From assembly GCF_027942865.1 (NCBI RefSeq), contig NC_134529.1:28704760-28768759 (forward strand): a DNA stretch of 64,000 bases. The letters are read 5' to 3'. The notes below the pieces were generated by a model. That model ran no database searches, was not told where the DNA came from, and saw only the letters and a program-made list of their open reading frames with translations. This document shows positions 35,501 through 44,592 of the stretch, piece by piece (the stretch's first letter is position 1; the number at the start of each line of letters is the position of its first letter). This stretch comes from Odontesthes bonariensis (lineage: Eukaryota; Chordata; Actinopteri; Atheriniformes; Atherinopsidae). The position numbers were made by a program, and so were the translations under genes.

Positions 35501-38500
35501 TATCATCAACATGTTTCACTTCTTGGTGACTCACTCTGGAAACCAGCTTCAGAGATAAGAGATGATCAGAAGTAAAAGCACCGCCTCCTGACCATCATCA
35601 GGAGGTGCATTAACAGTAAGAGACTCTCTGTCCAACTGTGACTGGAGCCAAAGACGGTTTGACCATCACATGAAGCATCTCCATCAGAAGTGTGTCAGCC
35701 AAAGTAGTGTACCAAAAAAGTTGCCACACCTTGTAAGAAAGCATCCCGAAGGCAGATGAATATTAATATCTTGAACTATTGCTTTCCAATGAGCAGAAAT
35801 CGTCTGAATCAGACTTTGGACCATGTGAGACCAAACCTCTGCAGTGAAATTCCCTTTGTCCGCCAGCATTTTGGCATCTTTGTAGGTTTGTTAGAATGCT
35901 TGAACTCTGAGCCGTACACTGTTCAAACATTCCCCACACAGAGCCAGAGGGAGTTTTCTAATGCATCCGGCACATTTACACTTCTTAAAGCAAAGTTCGC
36001 TTGTTCCACAATGATTTCTAATTGGCATAGTGAGCAACACAGTGATCATTTTGCTGTTTGGGAAACAGATGTGTAATATCTCTTAAGAGTGAGACTTTGG
36101 GTCGAACTGAAAGTGTTTGTTCTCTGGAAGCAAACATTGTGCTCTGCATTCTGTATGACTATTAGTGTCTGGGAGTTCTGGGGCTGTGTTAAGGGTCATG
36201 CAAATAGACGAGTTGGAGGGCTTTCTGTCTCGCTGCCAGCAGCAGATCTATCCCAACACAAAGAAGGTGTACTTTCTCCAATACTTACAAGCACTATGGA
36301 AAATCTTCCTGTTCTGGGAAATCACCAAAAGAAAAACGCAGGAATTCAACTAAGCTGTGGGGCCAAAGGTTGTGAACATTCTTTTCATCTGGACCCTAAC
36401 CCTAACCCTAACCCTAACCCCAAGGGACGGACATCCAGAGACCAACATTATCATGGACTGGCTCTGCAGCCAGGACAGCCTAAAACATGAATCCCCAGGA
36501 ACTCACCTTGGGTCATATAAACCAGACTGCCTGTGAGCAGAGCCACACAGTTGGTGGGCTGGTGGTTGTGCAGGTACTGGAACCCCCAGCCTCGGACGTA
36601 GGACTTCTCATACATCAAGCGGGATGCGTTGCCGATCACCTGCAGGAAACGCTCCTGCTGCCCCTTGTTCAAGAACTCATACAAGAAGTCATAGGCTGTG
36701 GCAAAGCCAACCAAAGAGTGTGCCAGAGGAACTTCATCCCAGGGGGCGTCCTTCACCAACCTGCAACAGATGCACAAGACAAAGCTGAAGAGAAAGCGTC
36801 CCACACATGGAGCAGAAAACAAAAGCATTCAGCGGTAAACAAGAGGCTCTTCTGTCCATAAAGCGTTGGCAAGTAGCTCGTCATGAGTAGGAACCTTTTC
36901 CTTTGATTAACACAGCAGTAAAGAGTACAAGATAAAGATGCCAAAAAGCATTTTACACCACAATTACAGCTACGCCTGTAAAGTCCCAAATAAAGAGACA
37001 TTAAGCATGGAGCTTTGTGCTGCTGAACACATGTGAAGCTCCAAGACTGCTGACTTATGGGGCTTTCTGGAGAGAATGCTTAAAGAGGAGAATGAGGTGT
37101 TGTGCAATCAGTCTGCTCAGATTAATTAAAGAGAAATGAACATCAGATGTGGTGATGAAACCAAGGACCGTATATAAACAGCCATTAAATGACCCGCTCC
37201 ATCAAACTGAGATCTGCACAAAGGTTCTGTTGAGATGTACAAGAGCACAGGTCATGACATCATCTCCAGTCTAGACTGCTGAACATGAAGGCTTTCTTTC
37301 AGAGAAGTTTAGGAAAAAGGGGAATCCGTCTATATATTTAGATGAATTAATATCTGGAACAGCACGTCGGATTGGAACCTCACATCTCTATGAAGTGACT
37401 GTTATCATAAAAAAAAAAAGCGTGCTGTGTGGATGGGAACTTTTGAAAAGGCCTGTGTTCATACATACTCATCCTGAGCAGATAAGACTTCTGTCTTTTC
37501 TGCAGCATGGCACAGCTAAAGTACCACCAACAGCACCAACGAGCAGCCCACGGATCAGAGCGTTCCAAAGGGCCACAGAGATGCCATGACATGTGCATTT
37601 GTGAGGGACAAACAGAGAGAGTACAGAGACCAATGTTCAGTCTTCAAAGGTGTCCTTGGATGTCTGTTTGTGGAATGTTAGCAATAGATCATCTGAGTCA
37701 TGGATCAGATTGCTTTCCAACAGATGTGTCACTGAGACCTCATCGTGTCAACAGTATGTCAGCACACACCCCCTAACAACCCCCGCCCCAAAGCTCCCAT
37801 CCTCTCACCAGCTCTGTACCTGGCAGCAGCTGGATGACCTGACTCCATACTGTACCTCTAACAGGTTGAACGGTGGATAAGATTTATTTAAAGCTTCTTT
37901 ACATGTCAGTTTGTATAAATGGAAAAGCAAAAAAAAAGCCTGAGTCACTGCTGAACTGCTGTAACTCCCCTCTATATGTTTGCTCATGCTTTTTAAAAAA
38001 AAGAAAAGGGCCTGGCATGAAACACAAGCCCTTCATTGGAACATGGTTCTGGAGTTGTTGCAGACATAATTAAGGGTTGTGAATACCACAGCTGACTGAT
38101 CCTGGAGCCACTCTGCACAAGCCATAAGAGGTTCAGTGACCATAAGAAAAGTGCGGCCGGGGAGAACACTCACAGTGTGCTCTGGAGATGTGAAAACACA
38201 TGCTCAGTGGCTTTTTAGTTACGGCACCAATATTGTGAAAAATGCCTTGTACATTGCACCAATGCCACTCAGTCTAAACCCCTCCCCAAAATGAGCCGCT
38301 GGAAACCCCCTTCCTCCGTTTCAGTGGGTGGAAGGAGCCCAGCAGCGAGGTCCACCGACAGGGATAAATAACTCAGTGAAGACCTCAGCTATCTCTGCTT
38401 TAATGCCACTGGAGCATCAGATCTGCATCAGCTAAAGGCAAAGGAACTGTGCATAACATAATAATAAAATAATAACCCCAATATTTACTTTCTTTGGAAT

Positions 38501-40435
38501 TTTTCCTATTTTGTTGCCTTACAACTTGGAGTTTTGATGGCTTTGTGTCGTTTGATCATCACCTTTTCTACTTCGAAGGCACAAAATGCTTGTTATTGTA
38601 AATGAAATGAAAAATGAGACATTAAAGAAAATGAATAAATACTGAAGAATAGAGCATTAGAGATACATCGAAAATTCGGTCACTGAAAATTTTTGTCCAA
38701 AAACAGCATATTTACATTTTAACACGTAAACAATATGGCCGAAACAGGATGTTGTGACACAAGCGAACCTGGGATGGAGCCCCACTCCCTCTCCCTCTCC
38801 CAGAGAGAGACCCCTGGACCGCCGTCTGTGGAGCACATCTGTGCATCTGTGAGGCTGAAATGTCAGGAGGGGAGCCGCATGCTGACTCTAAGAGTTTTTA
38901 CACCCTCTTGGTGTTACATTGTTCTACCTTTCAGCAGTTCTTTTCTAGCACCTGTTTTGTGGTAAATGTTAAAAAGGAACTTGCCTTTTATGCACTTTGA
39001 GTTTTATGAGATTCTCTCAGCAGTTACAGGCCTGTCGGCCATGCAGAACATTTGATTTAGAATCTGATTTTCTATTGTTGAATAAATCTCTTCGTAGTTT
39101 TGTGGCTGATTTATTCTTTGAAGCATGAATAGGAGTTTTTGTTGCCATGTCTTGACTTTAGTGAGTTAGGCACACACAGTCCCAGCCATAACAGCAATCA
39201 TTTCTTTTGGTTTTGGGTAAGTGTTTCCTCATTTTGATGCAATCCTGACAAACTGAAACAGAGTGCTGACAGAGACCACCATCAGCAGCTGATCACACGT
39301 TTCCTTTAAAAACATGATCATGATCAAAGCTTATCTCCTTCTAAATTCTGTTACTCAGCAGAAAGAAAATGACTCTCTAAGCATGGAGGAGTCGCAGGTT
39401 TGCACCTCATACTCAGGCTGCACAGAGACGGTGGTCTCACAGAGGGTTCCTCACACTTGTGAAAACTGAATCAATCCTTTGGTGGGAGCACATTTTTCCT
39501 GTTTACGTGCAAAGCATTTTGGACAAAGCTTCGTGTCCCACTCAGTTGGTAATCATGCAAATGCTACATGGGTCTGTGTTTACTGTGCAGAAGCTAGTCC
39601 CCGCCTGGTCACCTGGATCCTGAGCGTCAGTTTGAACTGAAGGATCCAGCTCACATGTGAACGTTTCATTTCCTCTCCCCCGGGGGGGCGGGGGAGGGTA
39701 TGTTCAAGGAACAGCTGCAAAACATATTTCCTGGACGACAGACTTATCGGACCACAATGCATCTCTACCGGAGTCCTGCCCCCCCAGAAAGATGAAAACA
39801 CTCCGGAGGTGGGACTGGCTCAAAAGGAAGAGTTCATGAAATGATGAGAAACACATGGAAATGGAAAAAAGATATGAGATCCCATCTGCACATTCTCTAT
39901 GACTCCTGATTTCATTGGACTGTAAATTCAACAACAAAGGCATTATAAACATGGCCTTGAATCTTGTTTCTCAGGAACTCAATTCATTAAATAAGAAAAG
40001 ACAGAAAATCTACCAACTAGGCTGAGCCGCCATCCTCTCCATGTAGTCCTTGGCCAGGTCGAGGGCCCCGGCCCTGTGTGGGTACAGCAGGCAGAACATG
40101 GACAGCACGCCCAGGTTGTTTCCGTAAACCTCGTTCCAGCGGGCGCTGAACTCAGCGGGACTCCAGGGGGGCAGGTACTCCTCCGGGTGCTCCAGCATGG
40201 TTTCCCCGGCGTCGCGGATCCTCCGGGCCATTTCCCCGTGGGTCCCCGCCGCTGCGTACTGCAGCTCCTCCACCTCCCCGTGACCGAAGTACAGCATGGG
40301 ATGACCGTCATAGTTGCCTCCCATAAACGGGATCCTTCCACTGAGGTCCACTTCTGCTGTGGGTGTGGGAGTCAGCAGGGGCCACAGGAGACTTATGAAG
40401 AAGACTGTGGGAGCCCCACGGGTGTGGGTTCTCAT
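13468..40435 (-). CDS. dse: Dermatan-sulfate epimerase (five coding exons)
   Basis: The coding exons are 40014-40435, 36507-36760, 24820-25059, 16848-17055 and 13468-15214. Each has GT/AG borders, and together they give 2871 nt, that is 956 residues plus stop (human about 958). The enzyme converts D-glucuronic acid to L-iduronic acid in chondroitin/dermatan sulfate chains in the ER/Golgi lumen. The sequence starts [13 protein letters not shown] with a signal peptide. It has the heparinase-like catalytic core with HNHQPTN (His 205/207), [10 protein letters not shown] (Tyr 263) and NAGHEHPDQ (His 452); by remembered alignment His 207, Tyr 263 and His 452 correspond to the human catalytic triad. 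Two C-terminal membrane helices lie at about residues 895-950, ending [10 protein letters not shown]. No disruption was seen. Large TE-filled introns separate the exons. Confidence 0.98.
15600..16328. repeat. 39-bp tandem repeat, about 17 units, in dse intron 4
   Basis: The unit is 39 bp with landmarks GTTGCTGCCTCAGAAG, TTGCACAGTCATAG and TAACACAAA. About 17 copies occur. Four units carry an extra 17-bp partial copy (AGCGTTGCTGCC or AGCGTTGCGGCC type), and single-base variants include CATTG for CATAG. Because 39 is a multiple of three, long ORFs with 13-residue periodicity appear on both strands; they are artefacts. The array sits about 390 bp beyond the exon 5 acceptor. Confidence 0.95.
16673..16690. 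repeat. CA microsatellite
   Basis: About eight CA units preceded by TATA-rich sequence (TATATACATATATA), within dse intron 4. Confidence 0.8.
16848..17055 (-). CDS. dse: dse coding exon 4
   Basis: Begins after ACACCACATCAG and encodes [20 protein letters not shown], then [12 protein letters not shown] and [11 protein letters not shown], ending at a TG/GTAAGT donor in phase 2. Confidence 0.96.
17210..17959. other. Unannotated intronic stretch of dse intron 3
   Basis: No ORF of note, tRNA-like box or repeat boundary is visible. Confidence 0.4.
17960..18128 (+). mobile_element. Solo LINE/SINE 3' end with TTGAA tail
   Basis: The segment GTGCCTTGAGATGACATTTA, GGCGCTATATAAATAAAAAT followed by a GAATT repeat (about 18106-18127) is a common 3' end of fish retroposons. 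The same family recurs inverted at 24509 and 51809. No coding part remains; it lies in dse intron 3. Confidence 0.65.
18255..18757. mobile_element. hAT-type MITE
   Basis: The left end is CAGGGGTGTCAAACTCA and the inverted right end is CATGTCAAACTCTGGT, both followed inward by a GGGCCAAA or GCGGGCC block. An exact 8-bp duplication, TTCTAACG, flanks it at 18247-18254 and 18758-18765. Length and target duplication fit a non-autonomous hAT element. No transposase remains. Confidence 0.88.
18874..20313. mobile_element. hAT-type element, 1.44 kb, internally deleted
   Basis: Both termini read GGGCTGTAC inward, and an exact 8-bp TGGAACCC duplication flanks the element at 18866-18873 and 20314-20321. 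Near the right end GCTCCTAAATTTTT and AGGAGCAC words form subterminal repeats. Inside is a CpG-containing stretch (19130-19270) with a good splice donor ACACAG/GTAAGACG at 19229, as expected for the promoter and first non-coding exon of an autonomous parent. No transposase exon survives. Confidence 0.8.
20490..21660 (-). pseudogene. RTE-like LINE fragment, rearranged and frameshifted
   Basis: On the minus strand from about 21660 the frames encode [20 protein letters not shown], then [16 protein letters not shown] and [10 protein letters not shown], the linker before the reverse transcriptase in fish RTE-type LINEs. After a deletion, RT pieces follow near 20990-20700: a LYDQ and [10 protein letters not shown] segment (motif B), then [16 protein letters not shown] (motif C, with VDD replacing ADD) and MRISS. 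Multiple stops and the missing middle show it is inactive. Confidence 0.75.
21700..22484. other. Unannotated intronic stretch of dse intron 3
   Basis: No convincing gene or repeat edge. Low-complexity A/T runs only. Confidence 0.35.
22485..23320 (+). pseudogene. L2/CR1-type LINE ORF2 C-terminal fragment, decayed
   Basis: The plus-strand frames read [14 protein letters not shown], then [35 protein letters not shown] and LDYCNSPFT, followed by QNAAAGLLT and APAYVAELL. This is the region after the RT palm in teleost L2-type elements. Several stops and frameshifts are present. It lies in dse intron 3, opposite in orientation to the gene. Confidence 0.75.
23728..24430 (+). mobile_element. hAT element 5' part with BED-finger transposase remnant
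   Basis: The start TAGGGCCAAACGATATATATC resembles the GATATATC-rich 5' ends of fish hAT elements. From the ATG at 23874 the frame reads [37 protein letters not shown] and [14 protein letters not shown], a BED zinc finger whose CxxC pair has been lost. After a frameshift near 24100 it continues [35 protein letters not shown] and [13 protein letters not shown]. This is the N-terminal third of a ZBED1-like transposase; the catalytic domain and right terminus are absent. Confidence 0.75.
24505..24690 (-). mobile_element. Solo LINE/SINE 3' end, inverted
   Basis: Read on the minus strand the end is AAGTGCCTTGAGATGACATT, GGCGCTATATAAATAAAAAG and a GAATT tail (about 24510-24530). It is the same family as the copy near 18060 and lies just downstream of dse exon 3. 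Confidence 0.65.
24820..25059 (-). CDS. dse: dse coding exon 3
   Basis: Begins after TGTGTTGTAG and encodes [20 protein letters not shown], the tyrosine-rich [10 protein letters not shown] and FLVQRHF, ending YRTILPG at a G/GTAACT donor. Almost identical in pattern to the vertebrate enzyme. Confidence 0.96.
25251..25528 (-). repeat. Dispersed repeat, copy 1 (pair with 59321-59592)
   Basis: This 278-bp segment and 59321-59592 are collinear copies with roughly 90 percent identity by eye. Both begin CCTACCCGAACCAGGGTTTG and end CTGATCTATATTAYAG on the plus strand. Both preserve a minus-strand frame beginning [15 protein letters not shown] and continuing [13 protein letters not shown] and [14 protein letters not shown]. 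It is probably part of a retroelement or SINE-like family I cannot name. It lies in dse intron 2. Confidence 0.7.
26471..26502. repeat. GT microsatellite
   Basis: About fifteen uninterrupted GT units in dse intron 2, just upstream of the RTE-like fragment. Confidence 0.85.
26590..27290 (+). pseudogene. RTE-like LINE 3' fragment with GGAT tail
   Basis: The plus-strand frames encode [20 protein letters not shown] (RT motif C, FADD) and [20 protein letters not shown], then [15 protein letters not shown] and AGRVHPG-like pieces of the C-terminal domain. The 3' end is a GGAT repeat (27256-27286), the usual tail of these elements. Stops and frameshifts abound. It belongs to the same group as the minus-strand fragment at 20490-21660. 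Confidence 0.78.
27616..28298. mobile_element. DNA transposon derivative with 40-bp terminal inverted repeats and THAP-like ORF
   Basis: The left end TAGGTGCTGTTTACACATAC and inverted right end TAGGTGCTTTTTACACATAC continue as CCGGGTATTTTGATAAACG, about 40 bp with very few differences. Subterminal words such as AACGGAGTTTTT are repeated in inverted order. A short THAP-like ORF is inside. The flanking duplication is unclear; only TA is shared. THAP N-termini occur in P, Kolobok and some other transposons, so the superfamily is left open. Confidence 0.75.
27965..28093 (+). pseudogene. THAP-like N-terminus, 42 codons
   Basis: The ATG at 27965 starts [20 protein letters not shown], then [13 protein letters not shown], and stops at 28091-28093. 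The pattern CCVxxC followed by an IHFFKVP strand matches the first half of the THAP zinc finger (C-x2-4-C, then beta strand). The distal Cys and His ligands and the AVPTIF-type box are missing, so it cannot fold as a full THAP finger. It is the 5' end of a transposase gene retained in a deleted element. It is below the size usually listed as an ORF. Confidence 0.7.
28299..28860. other. Unannotated stretch before the LINE, may be its 5' region
   Basis: No coding signal; the LINE ORF1 begins near 28866, so part of this could be its 5' untranslated region. Confidence 0.35.
28866..30822 (+). pseudogene. LINE ORF1 with coiled coil and SGNH-esterase-like end
   Basis: The pieces are a basic N-terminal domain (28866-29183), a coiled-coil stretch [20 protein letters not shown] near 29570-29640, and a segment with [14 protein letters not shown] residues. 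Near 30280-30330 comes [20 protein letters not shown], the C-terminal His block of SGNH-type ORF1 esterases. After it follows a Gln/His/Pro-rich tail built from 42-bp repeats. Frameshifts separate the pieces. Confidence 0.65.
30500..30740 (+). repeat. 42-bp tandem repeat, about five copies, inside LINE ORF1
   Basis: The unit contains CAGCAGCAGCAACATCCCCC and TTCAGCAGYGACACCAGACC. Copy starts step by 42 bp, except one step of 41 caused by a C-run that is one base shorter and shifts the reading frame. In frame the unit encodes a Gln/Pro/His-rich 14-residue repeat. Confidence 0.85.
34595..36393. other. Unannotated stretch of dse intron 2
   Basis: I see no gene, RNA or clear repeat edge here. 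Confidence 0.35.
36394..36421. repeat. Interstitial telomere-like repeat
   Basis: Four exact CCCTAA units (36394-36417) followed by CCCC. It lies about 90 bp from dse exon 2, in the intron on its downstream side. Confidence 0.9.
36507..36760 (-). CDS. dse: dse coding exon 2
   Basis: Begins after TCTGTTGCAG and encodes [20 protein letters not shown] through [11 protein letters not shown], including the HNHQPTN catalytic histidine region. Ends CAAG/GTGAGT in phase 1. The frame stays open past the donor, but that part is intron. Confidence 0.96.
36770..40005. other. dse intron 1, mostly unannotated
   Basis: No repeat with clear ends and no coding sequence of note. An ATCGAAAATTCGG word near 38668 resembles a hAT 5' terminus, but no partner was found. 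Confidence 0.4.
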
Positions 40436-40479
40436 CGTCTCATCAGAGATGGAACCGTGGCATTTCTGAAGGAGCTCAT
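40014..40479 (-). CDS. dse: dse first coding exon with 44 nt of 5' UTR
   Basis: A TTTCTCCCTCTCAG acceptor precedes 40479, so the exon begins with untranslated sequence. The ATG is at 40433-40435. Encoded are the signal peptide, then the conserved ANYD-type [10 protein letters not shown] and [13 protein letters not shown] blocks, ending ERMAAQPSW. The donor splits the tryptophan codon after TG (phase 2). Confidence 0.95.
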
Positions 40480-40879
40480 CTGAGAGGGAGAAAAGAGGGA
40501 AGTGGGGGGATATGGATTTGAGAAAGCCAGCCCAGACTCTGCACAGCCTTTTCTAACAAAAGCCCTGCATTCCTGGAATAATCAGATACAGCTGTTGGCC
40601 TGATGCTGCAGGCTTTCCGTACTGATACAGGCCATTATTGAACTGCACACTCAGGAAGAGATCAGCACTGCCTGGTAGGCAGAGGGCTCCCACTTCTCCT
40701 GGTAGCCGTGAATATAATGACACAATCCAGTCTCCTTTTACAGATCAGGAACTTTTACACACCGTGTTGCCCAATATTAATTCCCCAAATGTTTTTTTCT
40801 GATTTAGCAGGCGAGTCCAGCCATGCAGACGCCGACGAGTAGAACTGGAGGTGATAAATGGCCCATTCCTGCTGTCGGA

Positions 40880-41661
40880 ACAGCCTCTCAGTGCACAGAA
40901 ACGAGCTTTAAAGCGCACTGCTGTGCTTCACAGCAGGACCTGGAAAAACTAGTCCATGCATTCATCTTCAGTAGGCTTGATTACTGTAACAGCATCTTTA
41001 CAGGTCTACCTAAGAACTGCAGCTTATTCAGAACTCTGCTGCTCGAGTCCTCACTGAGACCAAAAAAGTGGACCACATCAGTCCAGCTCTGAGGTCTTTA
41101 CACCGGCTGCCTGTCCATCAGAGGATAGACTTTAAAGTTCTGATGCTGCTCTATAAAGCTCTGAATGGTCCAGGACCAGAACACATCAGTGACCTCCTGA
41201 CCCAGTATGAACCTTCCAGACCCCTCAGGTCATCTGGATCCGGTCTTCTATCAGTTCCCAGAGTCAGAACCAGACATGGAGAAGCTGCATTCAGCTTCTA
41301 TGCTCCACATGTCTGGAACAAACTCCCAGAAAGCCTCAGATCAGCTGAAACACTCAGTGTGTTTAAGTCCAGGCTGAAGACACACCTATTTTCAGCTGCG
41401 TTTGAATAAAGCTAAAAAATTAATCACATTTTAACTACTGATTTTATCTTATTTCTTTCTTTTTGTTTAAAATTTAAATCGTGCTTTTTATTTCTCTGAT
41501 TTTATCTATTGTTCTTATTTCTTTCTTTTTTGTTTAAAATTTAAATCATGCTTTTTATTTCTACTGTTTTAATGTCTCTGTAAAGCACTTTGAATCACCT
41601 TGTTGTTGAATTGTGCTGTACAAATAAACTTGCCTTGCCTTGCCTTGCCTTGCCTTGCCTC
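40880..41661 (+). pseudogene. L2-type LINE 3' fragment with GCCTT tail
   Basis: Plus-strand frames encode DLEKLVHAFIFSRLDYCNSI and, after a frameshift, DHISPALRSLHRLPVHQRID, PLRSSGSGLLSVPRVRTRHG and WNKLPESLRSAETLSVFKSR, ending FSAAFE and a stop. The 3' UTR ends with AAAGCACTTTG, TACAAATAAACTT and six GCCTT units at 41631-41660. It lies in the dse 5' UTR intron, opposite in orientation to the gene. Confidence 0.88.
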
Positions 41662-42899
41662 ACACATGCAGCGTCACGGCTCTGAACAGGAGCGTAAATT
41701 CCATGACCTTATGGAAAAGCTTTTGCTTGGGATTTAAAGGACGCCTGGACAGTTTGCATTGTGTTTGCTAAGCTGACGCTGAGACGTAAAAGTGCTTTTC
41801 CTCCTGGAGTTAATCTGACATTTGACCTCAGGAGGCGTTACATTCCTCTGCAGTGAACGTGAGGAAGGAAGACTGGCAGCCAAGAGCAAAGCATCAGGAC
41901 AGCTTTGCTCTAATTCATCCCAGGGAAGCTGTGACTGAGGGTCTCATGGAGAATATTAAAGGGATCTGAAACCATATTTCAGCTACTTCTCTAAACTGAA
42001 AGACATTTTCTTCAGGTCTTTGCCACACAGGAGGGACTTTGTCTGAATCTGGTGTAACTGTAAGAACTCTCCCTGTTGACATTAGCACAGGGTCCTTTCA
42101 GAGGACCATCAGTGTTATTATTAGCTGTTATCATGCTAACAGCTAGCTCAGTTCTAACTCTTTAGCTTGGCTGAAAGAGCCACCTGTCCTGTTGGACCGT
42201 TCACCGGCTCTCCAAGAGCAAAGCTCGGTCTTCCGGCTCTCACATACCACGCAGGGCCTCGGGCCTCTAACAGACCTTCTCTGGGAGGGGGGCTTTGCTT
42301 CTCGGAAGAATTAGTCACCTTTACGTACTTTCCTCTGAGGACTCTCCTTAAAAAAAGGCTCGTTGTTGACTATCTTTACTCGCTTTCAGTAATTACAGAG
42401 AATTGATAGTTTACTTATTTAGTTCTCATTCCAGTTTAACCAAGCCGACATTAAAACCATGACTTTCACGTTTCCTTGTCACTACTTCGCCAAGACACTC
42501 GTTTACAAGACTGAAGGGCTGTTGAAATAAATGGCTGTGAACATTGTTCCAGAGTTGGAAGCGGTTGGAAGAGCTGAGGTTTCCCCTCACAAGCAGTTCT
42601 GCCCGCAGCCACAGGGGGCGCCCCTCCCTCCTGCCGCTGCCGCTCCGGCTTCGTTGCCTTTAACATGTTACTTTGACTTTTTCTAACTTTCCCCTTCATC
42701 ATTTTCCACACTGGCTCTTTCTTCTCTTTAAAACCTTACACACCCGTGCCTTTTAAGTTTAAAGAAGCCCATTCCACCAAACTGCCGCCACTTTAACTTG
42801 AAGAAATATCAGTTATCGATGGTATTGATAATCCGGGCACAGAAGTAGCCTTGTTCCTGCCGACCACGAAGAGACTCCGCGAATAGTGAAGGACAAAAA
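41662..42899. other. Unannotated stretch of the dse 5' intron
   Basis: Only short overlapping ORFs without domains. The GC content rises toward 42900. Confidence 0.4.
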
Positions 42900-43110
42900 G
42901 TAGTTACCTGTCAGAAAGCGCTGCTCACAAGTCCACATGCAGCCGCCATCTCTCACCCGCACAGTTTAGTCCTTAGAAAGATGAGTTTTTCTTTTTTGTT
43001 ATTTCAATTTAATGTTCAGAGACGAAACAAAGTTGGCGAGAGGAGGAGAATGTGTGAGAGAGTGGAGGGAGCGTCCTTCTGGAGAGTGAGGAGGGGCGGC
43101 AGGAGAGGAG
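42900..43110 (-). promoter_or_regulatory. Likely dse 5' non-coding exon and promoter
   Basis: On the minus strand CTTTCTGACAG/GTAACTA forms a good donor at 42908. Upstream lies a purine/pyrimidine-skewed GC-rich stretch (43020-43110) with CTCC repeats and no TATA box. It would join the acceptor at 40480. This fits a TATA-less promoter and first exon of dse, placed by position and splice signals only. Confidence 0.5.
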
Positions 43111-43415
43111 GCTTAAAGGGGACCTAATGAGGAAAGTAGCAGTTCTCCTCCCACTCTGCTGTTAGTGGAAGAAAGGCTCCCAAGTCAATGAGCTGGCTTC
43201 TTCTCCTTTGCTCCCAACTGTGTCATAGGTCTACCCACTTCATGAGGAGGCCATGGGAGCTAACTACAGTACACAGATAATAATCTGTCATTTCAGATAA
43301 TAATCATTTTGTTGTCATTGGTAGTTATGATTATAGAGACTAGTAAACTAAGACATACACAAATTAAGCTGGAAAACTCAACTTGACACCTTGAAACACC
43401 AGTTCATGCTCTTTT

Positions 43416-43775
43416 GTACGGAGCCCCTAAAGGGACATGGAGGGATTTTTTTTTTTTTTGCGGGATCGCAAAAGTTTTTTTCCCAAGTCAGTGAACCGGA
43501 AGTAAAACAGACACAGCGATGGAGGAGCCTACCCATCATCCGTGGGAGAAGTTTATTGATTTCTATTTTAGTATTGGCCTAACATATAAAGACATCAAAT
43601 CCGTTCTTACACGTAGACATGGCTTTGACATAAGTGAGAGGCATCTGAAATCGCTGTGTCTGTTTTACTTCCGGTTCACTGATGTGGGAAAAAAACTTTT
43701 GCGAGAAACCGCAATACTTTTGCGAGATCTCGCCAAAAAAAAAAATCCCTCCATATCCCTTTAAGGGCTCCGTAC
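43416..43775 (+). mobile_element. GTAC-flanked inverted-repeat element with 100-bp arms
   Basis: The termini read GTACGGAGCCC, AAAGGGAYATGGAGGGATTT and a T-run inward on both sides. The arms cover about 43416-43525 and 43645-43775. The right arm carries an extra stretch of about 25 bp containing CGAGATCTCG. Further in, both arms share GTGAACCGGAAGTAAAACAG. GTAC at each edge is a palindromic candidate target duplication. An HTH-like ORF fragment occupies the middle. Confidence 0.8.
43519..43690 (+). pseudogene. Helix-turn-helix-like N-terminal fragment inside the GTAC element
   Basis: The ATG at 43519 starts MEEPTHHPWEKFIDFYFSIG, then LTYKDIKSVLTRRHGFDISE and RHLKSLCL before running into the right arm. 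The pattern resembles the N-terminal HTH of integrase-core proteins encoded by some fish DNA transposons. The match is from memory of the motif, and the catalytic part is missing. Confidence 0.45.
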
Positions 43776-43854
43776 TTTTGTGTCAAATGTAAAGGGAGAA
43801 CAAAAAATTGGCAACCTTGTTTTCAGGTAGATATGTCATCTCAAAAGTTTTACA

Positions 43855-44592
43855 TACAGTTTGGTCCATATATATTTGGACACTGTTGACTGAAACATAT
43901 TCCAATCATAGTTGTATAATGGACAGGGACATAATCTGTAGACCCTCAGCTTTCATTTGAGGGTCCCAGCATTCAAACAGGATGAAGGGTTTAGGAGTTT
44001 CAGCTGTTGAGTTGGTTTGAGGTGCGGTGCTTGGATTTGGAAGATTGTGCTGTGAACAAACAACATGCAGTCAAAGGAGCTCTCCGTCCAGGTGAAACAA
44101 GCCATCCTTAAGCTGTGAAAACAGAAAAAAAACATCCCAAAATCAACAGTTTGGTGCATCCTGAGAAAGAAAGAAAGCTCCGGTGAACTCAGCAATGCAG
44201 AAAGACCTGGACGTCCACAGAAGGCAACAGTGGTGGATGATCACAGAATCATTTCCATGGTGCAGACAAACGCCTTCACAACAGCCAACCAAGAGAACAA
44301 CACTCTCCAGGAGGAAGGTCTATCGATATCCAAGTCTGCCATAAAGAGAAGACTGCATGAAAGTAAATGCAGAGGGTTCACTGCCAGGTGCAAGCCACTC
44401 ACAAGCCTCAAGAATAGAAAGGCTCGCTTGGACTCGCTAAAAACATCTAAAAAAGCCAGCACAGTTCTGGAAAAGTATTATTTGGACAGATGGAACCAAG
44501 ATCAACCTCTACCAGAATGATGGCAAGAAAAAAGTGTGGAGGAGGCGTGGAACAGCCCATGATCCAAAGCGTACCGCGTCATCTGTACAACA
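43855..44592 (+). mobile_element. Tc1-like element 5' part with transposase pseudogene
   Basis: The left end TACAGTTTGGTCCATATATA then TTTGGACA is a known Tc1-type terminus, at a TA site. From the ATG at 44065 the frame reads MQSKELSVQVKQAILKL, a stop, then STVWCILRKKESSGELSNAE, PGRPQKATVVDDHRIISMVQ, SAIKRRLHESKCRGFTARCK and LKNRKARL. After a frameshift it continues YQNDGKKKVWRR and similar. It covers the paired-type HTH domain and the start of the catalytic domain, then ends abruptly near 44592. The right terminus and most of the DDE domain are gone. Confidence 0.85.

Noticed and set aside
38651..38740. ATCGAAAATTCGGTCACTG stretch resembling a hAT 5' terminus
   Set aside because: No matching inverted end or 8-bp duplication was found, so no element can be delimited.
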